Assembly: GCF_933775445.1 (NCBI RefSeq)
Contig: NC_065876.1
Span: forward strand, 17,794,001-17,858,000
From: Argentina anserina
Taxonomy: Eukaryota; Streptophyta; Magnoliopsida; Rosales; Rosaceae
DNA: 64,000 nt
Direction of reading: 5' to 3'
Positions 1-9,639 of this stretch are shown in pieces. The position numbers and the translations under genes are program-made. Below the pieces are notes generated by a model. The model was not told where the DNA came from. It ran no database searches and worked only from the letters and a program-made list of their open reading frames with translations. Each line of letters starts with the position of its first letter. The first letter of the stretch is position 1.

Positions 1-29
1 GGTTTTTTTATTTTGACTTGAGAAATGTT

Positions 30-1490
30 TTGCATAACTTCTTATAAATCTTCTACTGACTCACTAGTTCTTGCATGTGAATACAACCTTATGAGTTCAT
101 CAGATTTTAGCGTCTTCATAGGTCTTTTGGTATCTTCTTCCTCAAATGATTTTTCAAGGAAGGTGGATGACCCAGTTTTTGAAGTGTCTTCATAACTGGC
201 GAACGAATGTCTATGGAGCTGCATGCTTATCTTTCCTCCCATGTCTTCATAGATTGAAGCATTGGTATTCTCAACTTGCTTGACTGGAGGTTTTAGATTT
301 CATTCCCTTGGAAATGTCACCTCATTCCATTTTGTGGCATGCTTCTGCTCTGTATGATTTTTCGGATTGGTGAGGATGGTCGTAGTGATTCCAAGGTTGT
401 TAAGGAACTTGATATTTGGAGCTACAATCGAGCTCATGAGATTATAATAGATTCTGTAATCTTTGGAAAGTTCCATCATTCCTCTTTTCATTGAAATTCC
501 ATATGTCTTGATTCTCAACCTAAGAGAGCGTGTTGCATCCCGAGGTGAGTGGTGAAGTTTGGAAAAACATTGAAGTATGCAACTTGATTGCATAGGGAGG
601 CTTCGACTGTTCCCAACAGACTTTTCTTAAAGTCTGTTATTCTGTCATCTTGCAGGACACATAAGACAAATGAATTTATCTCATCTCTCGCTATGAGTTT
701 TATTCCTACTTGTACTGCTCTAATGTGCATATATCAGTAGCTTTTTCGAACTGCTTCACTCACTTCTTTTTGAGTGATCAGCTTGATATCTGTTTCTTCA
801 CCTGTCGCCGAGACAGTTAGTTCAAGAATCTTTAACCTGTGAGAATCTAAAAGGAAAGAATCTCTTTTGTAGATCTAGTTGAGTTTGAATTTAGGAACTG
901 AAGCTTCTTGTACACTTGATTCTATCTCATTATACTCAAATTCTTGAGCATTGATGAGTTGTACAGGAATTGTGTTTCTCTTGTTGAATATTCTGCTCAA
1001 CTTCTTCACGTTCCTTTTTCAATGGTACTGGAAGTTTTTCATGTAAGAAGCTTGGGTTCACTCAACTTAAGCCTACTTTCTTGTTTTGGGGAGGATGGTA
1101 TGATTACCTTGCTAGCTACATTTTGAGCTAGTTTCATATATCTTTTTTGTTCTAGCTCCAACTTTCATTTTTTCTACAGTTTTTTGTAGATGTGAGAGTT
1201 TGATATTCAACTCTCTAAATTGTTTTTCCGGCTCCATACCTATCTCTTGAAGATAAGTATATTATAGTTTTACTGGTGAATTTTTGCTTTCAGATTTTCA
1301 GCAAGGGCTTCTGAAGTAGGGGCGTAGAAGCTTTTAGCTTCTTTGTCTCTTTCCTTGACTTTAACCTCAACCCTTTGGTTCATCCTATTCAGACAATAAG
1401 AATTTCTATATGCTCTTTCAGGGGTTCTTGAGTTCTTCTTAGTTCAAACACTTGCCCAATTCTGGGTTGCGCCATGTCCTCTTGATGGGA
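30..1490 (-). pseudogene. Endogenous pararetrovirus (Caulimoviridae) movement-protein region, broken
   Basis: Read on the minus strand, about 300-960 resembles the 30K-type movement protein of plant pararetroviruses, which lets virions or nucleoprotein pass plasmodesmata. Visible hallmarks are a block reading IRAVQVGIKLIARDEIN, then LLGTVEASLCNQVAYFN, and in a different frame a YRIYYNLMSS block. The copy is clearly dead: a stop interrupts the start of the core, and the frame changes near 520-590 between the LLGT block and the YRIYY block. Sequence at about 960-1490 is charged and lysine/glutamate-rich with several stops, perhaps the N-terminal part of the same viral polyprotein; 42-242 would be the part after the movement domain. 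No coat zinc knuckle, protease or reverse transcriptase is seen, because the window begins inside the element. Assignment to Caulimoviridae is by motif recall; the genus is unknown (florendovirus or petuvirus type are possible). Confidence 0.6.
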
Positions 1491-3640
1491 CATTAACCCT
1501 TGTAGGTTGCAGCTATATGATCTCGTCACTTTTATTATGAGATTTGGGGGATCATGATGAGACACAGTGGGGACAAACCACGACAATTACAAGTCGTTCA
1601 ACATGAACACCTTTGTTCTTATCCCCCCCCCCCCCTAACGACTAGAAGACTGTCTCATCAAAGTGATAATCTGCAAATATAGCAGAAAATAGATCACCTG
1701 TCAAGGTTACTAACACTAGAAGACATAATTAGAAGTTTCTATCCAACACAAATACTTATTCATATATCAAGCTAACCAAAGAACCCATCATTGTGTGCAA
1801 TGGCAGCGCTATATGGCACATCTAACTTAGTTCAAAGATTGTAGATCCGTTTCAATCTTGTCGAGCTTAAGGATTGCAAGTGCTAGTCAATTCTCGCACA
1901 TATTCACTAGTCCTTAGTGAAAAATACAATGATGGTGGGCGTATTTGAATAAGTAATGTTGCATGCAAAAATTACATGACCCTAATACGAAAGTTTGGAG
2001 CGCATTACCAAACATCATGACTATCATCATAGTCAATTATCGTAAGACCGATTGGGTTATTATATAGGGATATGAATCCCATCATAGATCTCATATAATA
2101 TGCTCCAAATCATTGCCACCTACGGAAATTAAACCCGAACTAGGTGCTTTGATTCTATAGCATAAGCAGCATAAGTACTGGAAGATGGTTTAACACGTAA
2201 CCAGCGTGTTACCAAGACAACCAACACCATAAAATAGCTAGGGTGTCCATAAGTTGGTTGAATCAATCCACAGAATCGGGGATTGGATTCAATGTAAGAA
2301 TAAAATATTTTCTTATGTATCTTTAGCGTAGGAGGGTCTTGCTCCTTATTTAGCTAAAAAATAGGCTTTATAGAACGAGTGATGGCATTGAGAATTGCCA
2401 ATGAAGCATAGCGGGAAGTTGGATGCGCCACAATACCCTGTATTTGATGTCTTAAAGAGCCTCCAAGATCATGGAGCTAAGCCTAGTTCAAGTATAACAT
2501 GCACATGAGTAACTATTTCATGACATGGCATGTATATATGCATATGTTTAATACACATAAACGAGATGAACAAATTGGCCTCCCAATAGTTTATAAAACC
2601 AATGGCATGCATGGGAGATGAAAGCCTCCAAGATCATAAAAGCACGTGACGTCCAATAATAGGACAATTTTTGTTTGATCGGAATGATAATAACCATAAT
2701 GTAAAAGGTTATGAAAAATGTTGTTGGTCATTTGTATTAGCATAGAAGTTGTCTCGTTCTCATGCTATTGACCGGTCCCAATTTCTTGTTCTCTTCTGCA
2801 AAAAACTGATGTCCATGTGAATTTCTTAAATAATTGGATCATCAATCTCATCCTAGATCACCCAAGTGATCATGTCGAAGCCAATATGAGTCGATGTCCC
2901 AAAAATCTTTGTTGGCGACATTGAAGAATCCAATAGTCCTAATGGCTGTAGTGAATCTAGTTCACTAGATTGACTCATAATATTCTCTAATAGGCTTTAT
3001 TTTTCGCATTCATTAGAGATAATACATAAGAATTATAATCATTCTAATAAATATCATTGGCGTACATATTCTTAGAACATTGCAAGGTTTGATAGCTTCT
3101 CTATAGAGAGCTTCTGTGACATGAAATATAATGCCAATATGCAATATAAATTGAGCATGTTTCTTGCTCATTAATCATTTGTGATGATCCAATCAGAGGA
3201 AATTTATGACACTTGTATGCTCTAATATCATGTATCATTGCTTCCCAGAAAACAAAGTATGGCAAGTAGACCTCCCTGAGTCCGTGCACACATGCTCGGC
3301 GTCCGTAGGGACGACGTTGACGTCTCCCAATGATATATTATGCAAATAAAAGTTAAGAAACTATGATTCTACCATATTTAGGAGATAGAACATGTGTAAG
3401 GAAACCAAAAATCGAAACCGTTCGGTAACTCCAAGCCAATGTACTTGTCTAAGAAATGAGGGGGGGTCGGTAGTGCGAGGCACACTCGTAACCGCTAGAC
3501 TAGGTCTAGACCCCTTAATTACCTTCTGACATGCACATCACATATAGTTTGGATGAGCCTAGTTATGAATCAATTTATGATAAATTCCGCTAAAACACAT
3601 AAAATCCAATTCTAGAAGGTAGAAAAGGAAGAGCAAAGCC
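1490..3640 (-). mobile_element. Degenerate Ty1/copia gag-pol relic
   Basis: The minus strand matches the organisation of plant copia polyproteins but with no long open frame. The stretch 1540-1700 (cacagtggggacaaacc, then a C-run, then tctcatcaaagtgataatc) has a close counterpart at 15740-15860, which sits next to a readable copia integrase motif, so the two are copies of related elements. Sequence further right (about 2480-3640) looks like the gag side. The left edge abuts the pararetroviral sequence: the open frame at 1389-1586 runs across the junction near 1490-1520. No LTR or target duplication was found here. The 13-base C-run at 1623-1635 may be a length-variable site. Confidence 0.6.
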
Positions 3641-5660
3641 GCACCTTCCCAATGAATTCGGCATGGAATGTGTTAGGTCAATATTAACCTAGTAATTCTT
3701 GCCTTATTCTTATTCTTTTGCTTTATCTTTTTGTATATTTATCTATTTCTTATTACGTTTCCTATTCATGCTATGAAAATGAGAAAATGATCAGAAACAC
3801 GTCAAAAGGAGTGGATTTAGCACACATTCCAGAATTGGGTGGAGAATCGGAACCAAATGAGCGAAAGTGGAAGAGTCACTAAAAGACAAAATTTATCGGT
3901 CAATGCCGGTTAACGGTGGTCAAAGTTCGGCGGAAGCAAGGTGGTTGCCGGAATATAGTGGTGGTTGAAGTCAACAAGTCAATGGAGCTTTGATGAATCA
4001 TGAATTGTGGATTTAAATTCAAATTAGATGAAGACAAGTGAAGGGGACCATCTCTAGGTTTTATCCCTAGCCAATTATTCTCATACCCTTCCTTTTTCTT
4101 CTCTACTAAAATATCTTTGGATGTGTTGGTCATTTTATGAGACTATATCCACAATTTGTGCTTCCACTTTTTTCCACCACATCTAACCATTCATTTCCAT
4201 GCATCTCCACCCTCTAGTCTTCACTCTAGGCCTATTTATATCCTCTCTCATTTTGGATGACAACTTTTAACTCTCATCTCTCATCTGGCAACTCTCAACT
4301 CTCCATCTTCTTCAATTCTCATGGTTCATCTTTTAGGTAGTTTAGTGTAGCCCTTGTATAGAGAAAGGGGTGTAGCATCTTGGATTGATAACCAAAACCT
4401 AAGATTCTACACCTCTTGATCAATCACACTTGTAGATACATGAGCCTTGTTTCTAATCTTTCTTTTGTGTATGTAGATTTGTATAGTGTTTTGGGTTTGA
4501 GAAAACCGAAAATGCTATACTTTGATGCTTCAAATCCTCTTAATTCACATCTAAGAAGCTCATGGGTCTTGTAGTTCTTTCTCACATACTCTTTGTTTTC
4601 ATGATGAATTACTTTATTATGGCTTTTATGTAGTTGTCTATATAGTGTGAGTAGTGGAGTTGAGGATAGCCTAGTCTTACCCACACATATGTGCAATAAT
4701 GTAATTTTTTGTTGATGCATATTTGAATCTATTGGCTTCTATACTTAATGCGACTAAATATGTTTGCTAGCTTTGTCACCTAGAAAGCATGTTTAGTAAA
4801 CTAATGAACCGGAAACTTGAAATTGACAACTTCTTAAATCCGTAGCATAAGTAGCCCTTAGGTGGTGGCTTAGTGTTTCTTACAGGAAATATTAAGTTGT
4901 TAGGATTTCTTACTTTGAACTTAATACTTGTGTCATGAGTATAATTACTCTAAGGGGGTGTAATACTTGTGGTACATTGCCCACTTGTATTATAAGGTAA
5001 TATAATTAGGACTAAGGTTGTGTGGTTTAACTTGGCTTCAAAAGACTTTGTTAAATTGCATGATTAGTTGGTTTCTTGGTAGCTTCAGCAAAGCACTAGG
5101 GGAAATTTGTCAAACATGTTTCACATCAATTATGGGTTACATTTGTGCATGAGTAAGGGTATGTGCTATGCCTAAATCTCCACTCCTCTCATTGATCTAT
5201 CTCTACACTTGTTAGTTTAGTTGCTTTATTTTTACTTTATATTAGTTAGTTAAAATAAACTCAACAACCGTTTTACTACCTTTCATTGTTAATATCACCA
5301 TTTGGTGGTATTTGCTTCCAAAGGGCTTACACCACTAAATTGGAAAAAGGTAGACTTGCATGTGTTTTCTAGGTTTATTCGCAGTAATCTAGATAGGGTG
5401 GAGTTACTCAATCCCTTGGGTACGATACTCTTATTTTTCCCCTCTATACTAAAGCTTGACCTCCTAATCTTGGGAGTAGGTAGCATCATAAATTTCACCC
5501 ATAAATATACTTAGGTGATGCAACCAACAGAATGCTGCACCTTACCTTGAGGCCGGCCACATCACCGCGCCTCCCTGAGGCCGGTTTGGTTCCCGTCTAC
5601 TCCCTTGGGAGTTTGGCGAGCTTGTGCCAAAATAATTTCTAGACCATAAATAGTCCTAGA
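3640..5660. other. No gene seen; probable noncoding LTR-retroelement debris
   Basis: No convincing coding sequence was found; open frames are under 100 codons and resemble nothing known. A TATA-like ctatttatatcc lies near 4230. A segment near 5415-5480 (cccttgggtacgatactc and what follows) resembles the leader region after a 5' LTR in some large plant retroelements, but that is a weak resemblance. A G+C-rich patch with two gaggccgg motifs lies at 5550-5585. Confidence 0.3.
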
Positions 5661-5672
5661 CTTTATAATAAA

Positions 5673-6860
5673 TGTTACAACCCGAATCTTGTATCCTTCC
5701 TTACTATTTTACTTTTAATTTTCACTCGTAAAGAGTCGTTCTAAATGTAGCGAGTCCAAAAGTTGACTTTTTGATGCGTACATTTTTCGAGAAAACTTCT
5801 TTCACAAAAGTTGTAGAACTTGTCGATACAACTAGTAGACATGCAACATGCCCAAATCGGAATTTGTATGAGGAAGTTGTTAGCAACCAAAGTTTAGCTT
5901 CTAATTTCGGGAAAAGTCTATATATAGGAGGAGAGTTTCCATTTTGGGAAAGGAGAATAGAAAATAAGAAGAAAAAAAATCTGCAGATTTTTTTGCCCGA
6001 AACCCAGTTCTTTTTTGCCGACTTTGGGCCACCGTATCTCCGTCGTCCGGCCACCAAAGACCGGCGCACCTGTCCCAATCTAAAGGTAGCAATGCCCCTT
6101 TCAAGTCTGTGCAGAGGCACCTCTTATCTCGCCGCCATTTGGGAGCGGCGACGCCCAAAAGTTGGCTCTACAATGCACTTTTTCGCCGATCTTCACTTCG
6201 CTGAAACTCTCTCCTCCGACCACCAGCGAGTTTCTTGTCTTGTTTTGAAGGTATCCTCTCATACTACAATCTCTCCAAAGGAATCGATCCAATTCGAAGT
6301 GTAAGTACCCGAATTGAACGTTTGAAAGTCTAGGGTTTCGAATTGGGGGTTTTCAGATTTCTTGAAATTGGATGGTTTTGGCTTGAAATTGGTTGTTGTA
6401 GTTGAGAAAGTTGTTAGAAATTTTGTTTAGATTGTGTTGGTGAAATTTGGTGGCGGTCGGCCACCACTTCCTCTGCCGCCTTGTCGGAGATGTTTTCGAT
6501 GGTATGTTGTGTCATTTGATGGTTAAGGTCGGTGTTAGAATTTTTGTAGGTTGGAGGATTTTTGAGGTGGTTTATGCAATTATTTACTCGTATTCAATCG
6601 TTAATGAGATGAGATCTCGAACTGTAAATTGGGAAACTCTCGGGATTTGGACCCTAGGTTATTTGGGGAGTATACAGATGTCGTTGGTGAAGTTGGAGAG
6701 TAATCGGTTGAAGTTAGAATGAATTAAGTTGTTTAACTATTTTACAAATTATTGTTTATATGTTGTTCCGTGATTCAGGACAACGTACGGATACTTCACT
6801 TGACGAGGGTCCTTAAACCGGGTGCTTCTAGTACTGTGAGTGGACCTTGCTTTTAAATAT
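5673..6860 (+). mobile_element. Ty3/gypsy LTR, solo or truncated
   Basis: The segment begins TGTTACAACCCGAATC at 5673, a common 5' terminus of plant Ty3/gypsy LTRs. Positions 5690-5870 match, in inverted orientation, the LTR at 18740-18925 (shared gttgacttttygatgcgta and ttttcgagaaaacttc). No polypurine tract precedes it, so it looks like a solo LTR or a 5' LTR whose internal part is lost. The right edge is estimated at about 6860, shortly after gtgagtggaccttgcttt, and could not be fixed by a target duplication. Open frames at 5722-6304 on both strands are taken as chance frames inside the G+C-richer LTR leader. Confidence 0.6.
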
Positions 6861-7309
6861 ATAACCATGCGGTTTTATCAGGGCATATCAGTTGATCCCC
6901 CATAGTGGTAGAGGAGGATAAAACTTCATTTAGGCCAAAAACCTCTGATAATACGGTATTGATGTCAATCTTGTAATTCCAAACCACAAATAATTTGTCC
7001 TCTTGTTTTGACAGTCCCATGTAGTTCCAAACTACACTATATGTCGGCAACTTTACCGTGTGATTCCAAACCACAATAGGTCGACTTGTTTTCCAAAAAA
7101 TGTCACGTTCTAAGAAATGTGATATATAAAACTTTTAGAGGAAACGAAGTCCCGGAAAACACCAACCCGAAGAAAATAAACCCAAGTTTTCAACGTCAAT
7201 CATGGATCTTCAAGTTTTGAGTCTTCAAATCTTCGAGTCTTCAAAATTAACATGTCCAAAACAACCTAGATGGCCTAAAGCAACTCAATCTTTTGAGAGC
7301 TAAAGTGCA
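6861..7309 (-). other. Short minus-strand frame with VVWNY repeats; possible retroelement leader
   Basis: A 73-codon minus-strand frame (6853-7074) contains VWNH once and VVWNY twice at spacings of 39 and 48 nt. The DNA under each repeat is an imperfect 15-nt palindrome (see findings). The remainder to 7309 has no coding signal but carries repeated cttcaa/cttcga motifs at 7205-7250. It sits next to a copia LTR in the order expected for its internal leader, so it may belong to that element. No known domain was recognised. Confidence 0.3.
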
Positions 7310-7548
7310 TGATAACGTGTTTAAAGAGAAATATAACAGCAAACATAAAGAGAGAATAGAGAGATCGTCTTAATTCATTGATAAGTGCCTCTATTTATAG
7401 AGAATTACATGATACCTACTAGGAAATCTATCTCTACTTGTAATAGTAAACCTATTACTACATGGAACTTGATGTTCCTATTTCCTAAGTGGAATATACC
7501 AAGGCACACTTAGAGTGATTATCCTAAAACATATATAAGACTTCATCA
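7310..7548 (-). mobile_element. Copia-type LTR of 239 bp, probably solo
   Basis: On the minus strand this begins TGATGAAGTC (7548) and ends CGTTATCA (7310), giving TG...CA ends. It contains a TATA box ctataaatagagg (7391-7403) followed by a pyrimidine-rich leader, as expected for a small Ty1/copia LTR. Flanks do not show an identical 5-bp target duplication (gtgca against gtctg), and no primer-binding site was recognised next to it, so it may be a remnant or have suffered flank deletion. It joins directly to a kinase fragment on its 5' side. Confidence 0.55.
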
Positions 7549-7740
7549 GTCTGAAACGATGTCATCAACAGAAAGAGACACACCACAAGAGAAGCTGAGT
7601 CTTGGCTTAACCCTTGGAACAGCTGAAGGTTCTTCCCCATTACTAAAGATTTCTGGAACTGTCCTCATTGTAGGCCTCTTGGAGCTATCCAGATTAGCAC
7701 AACATAAACCGACAAGCAACAAGGTCAGCAGCGCTTCCAA
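7546..7740 (-). pseudogene. Receptor-like kinase C-terminal fragment (lectin-RLK type)
   Basis: A 64-codon minus-strand frame reads LLLVGLCCANLDSSKRPTMR followed by IFSNGEE. This is kinase subdomain XI: the helix ending in the conserved R-P-x-M-R, with a short tail resembling L-type lectin receptor kinases. Everything upstream (ATP loop, catalytic HRD, DFG) is absent, and an in-frame TAA lies just before the fragment, next to a cctcag that could be an old acceptor. The tail ends at the LTR edge. It is best read as a captured or truncated remnant, not a gene. Confidence 0.6.
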
Positions 7741-7904
7741 TACTTACTGAGGTAAAATGTACCAGATTCTTATGCTGCAAAAAAACAAACAGATATATTA
7801 AACATTTAAACAAAATGCAGCATTCCTAATGCAGACTGAAATTCGAAAAAATCACAATTAAATGTACAAATGTCTTGTTCAGGAGATTCAAGTCCTAAAA
7901 TGAT

Positions 7905-8310
7905 CATTGAGATGTCTGTTGAAACTTATCTGAAGACACCACTTTTGACAACCCAACTGAAACATGCAGTTTCTAGTAAAATGGCAGCTGGGTCCAGAAT
8001 TGCAGAAAAACTGATTTACAGTATTTCCTTAAACTGATCTTCAACTCCAAAAATCACATCCTCATTTAGATGCATCTTCTTAACAGATTCTAGTTCTGAA
8101 ATAAGCATTATTGCATTAAGATGTCTACCAAAACTTCTGTGAAGACACCAAATCAAAATTCCAAACCAAACTGCACTGTGTTTTCAACAACATATTGACT
8201 GGGTCCAAAGCAGCTATTACTGATCTGCAAAAAAATCTGTTGCAGACCCTTAACTTCTAAAAATCGTAACTTTATCTAGAAATCATAACCATCTGGATTC
8301 TTATATACCA
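7905..8310. repeat. Two diverged tandem copies of a ~209-bp unit
   Basis: The sequence gatgtctg...gaagacacca...ctgggtcca...cagctat/aactgat...ctgcaaaaa begins at 7911 and recurs from 8120, a period of 209 bp. Copies share anchors (gaagacacca, actgggtcca, the acttctaaaaatc-like tail) but differ at many bases, so the duplication is old. No open frame spans it. Confidence 0.5.
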
Positions 8311-8449
8311 CGAATACCAATTGTACCAAACAAACCTTTCGGTTTCGTACCCTTACCACAAAAAACTTTCATATTCCTGAACATGCAAATAGTTAGACAC
8401 TGGAAGATCAAAACTACCACTCCCAACAGTAAAATCAAAACCAAACATA

Positions 8450-8706
8450 TAGCACAATGCTCATCTGCAAACATATAACTCTGATTTCATCTAAATCAAA
8501 CCCATTCGGAATGTCGGTTTCTTCATAATTTTCGGTCTCGGTCCGTTCCTCCTCATTACTGTCTCCTGCATCAGTTTCTTCGTCCAACTTCCCTTCATCT
8601 ATCTCACCAGTCTCAGTTTCTTCAATATCAGATCTCCCTTCATCCATCCCACCCCTCTCCAGCCTCAGTTTCTTCATCCGATCTCCCTTCATCCATCTCA
8701 AACCTG
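8450..8706 (-). pseudogene. Acidic repeat exon-like segment (DEGRSDEETEAGE-type repeats)
   Basis: On the minus strand, after a tgtgcag that could be an acceptor (about 8706), three tandem units read DEGRSDEETEAGE, DEGRSDIEETETGE and DEGKLDEETDAGD, then EEERTETENYEETDIPNG. The first unit is in a different frame from the other two, so the array is broken by a small indel or is not coding as one exon. The product would be strongly acidic and probably unstructured. It lies downstream, in gene direction, of the unrecognised exons at 9640-12405 and could be a late exon of that gene or part of a repeat. No family was recognised. Confidence 0.35.
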
Positions 8707-9639
8707 CACATATTTTCATATCGATAACAATAACCACATCATTTTCCCACAATTCGCATCATTATCCAACAATAGATACTAGATCTGAGAGCTATTCGTT
8801 GAAAAATAAAATTAAAATCAGGTTAACGATACAAAGACCAAGCGCTAGTTCCCCCAAGACAAAAGAAGCCGATAGTTCTCCTACAAGGGTAAAGCTCTTT
8901 AGAGTTCGATAAGATAAGATATCAACGTATGGCATAAGAGCACTCAGCTTATTAGATCAGCTGGAGAAAAAGACATTGCAGAAACTTTCGAAAATAGAAG
9001 AAAAGTAGGATGTAAATAAATGAGCCAGAATCACCTAGCTAGATACATCATTATGGAAAGAAGATTGCAATAGCAGCTAATCCAAAACAATACAGATTAC
9101 ATACTGACGGAGAAATCTTTGATGCTCCAAGCTAAATCAACTATTTTCATATATACCCTAACGAAGTTTAAAATACTTTGTTACACCAAAAGCCGAAGAA
9201 TAGATACAACCAGGACTTGATATTAATCTCAAAATAAAACTTCTTCCCCAGCCATCTCTCAACACCAAATTAAAAGCAACAGAATATTCAAACATTTATA
9301 GTGGTTTTTATCTTAATGTAGAGTGTATGAGCCTCAATGTAAATATTGAAATAGTTAGTACGGATTCTTTTTTATGCATGACCCTTATTTCACAAGTTGG
9401 TAGACTTAGCAGCATATTGTGCTAGCTAGGGCCACAAGCGACATATTCCACCCTCAAAACTGGAACGCAAACATAACGACCAAGCAAGTTCAATAAATCA
9501 AGAAAACCATACTAGAAGTTCTGGTCAATGCTGAATTTACACCCCAGTTAAAAAAGAACAAGCAAAATAAAACTAACCAAACAGAATTTACTGAGAGAAA
9601 TCGTAGAGCATGTTAAGTCTTTTACTTAAAACAGCTTAC

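Noticed and set aside
5722..6304. Overlapping long open frames on both strands
   Set aside because: They lie in a Ty3 LTR leader with G+C-rich sequence, have no domain, and the frames overlap on opposite strands.
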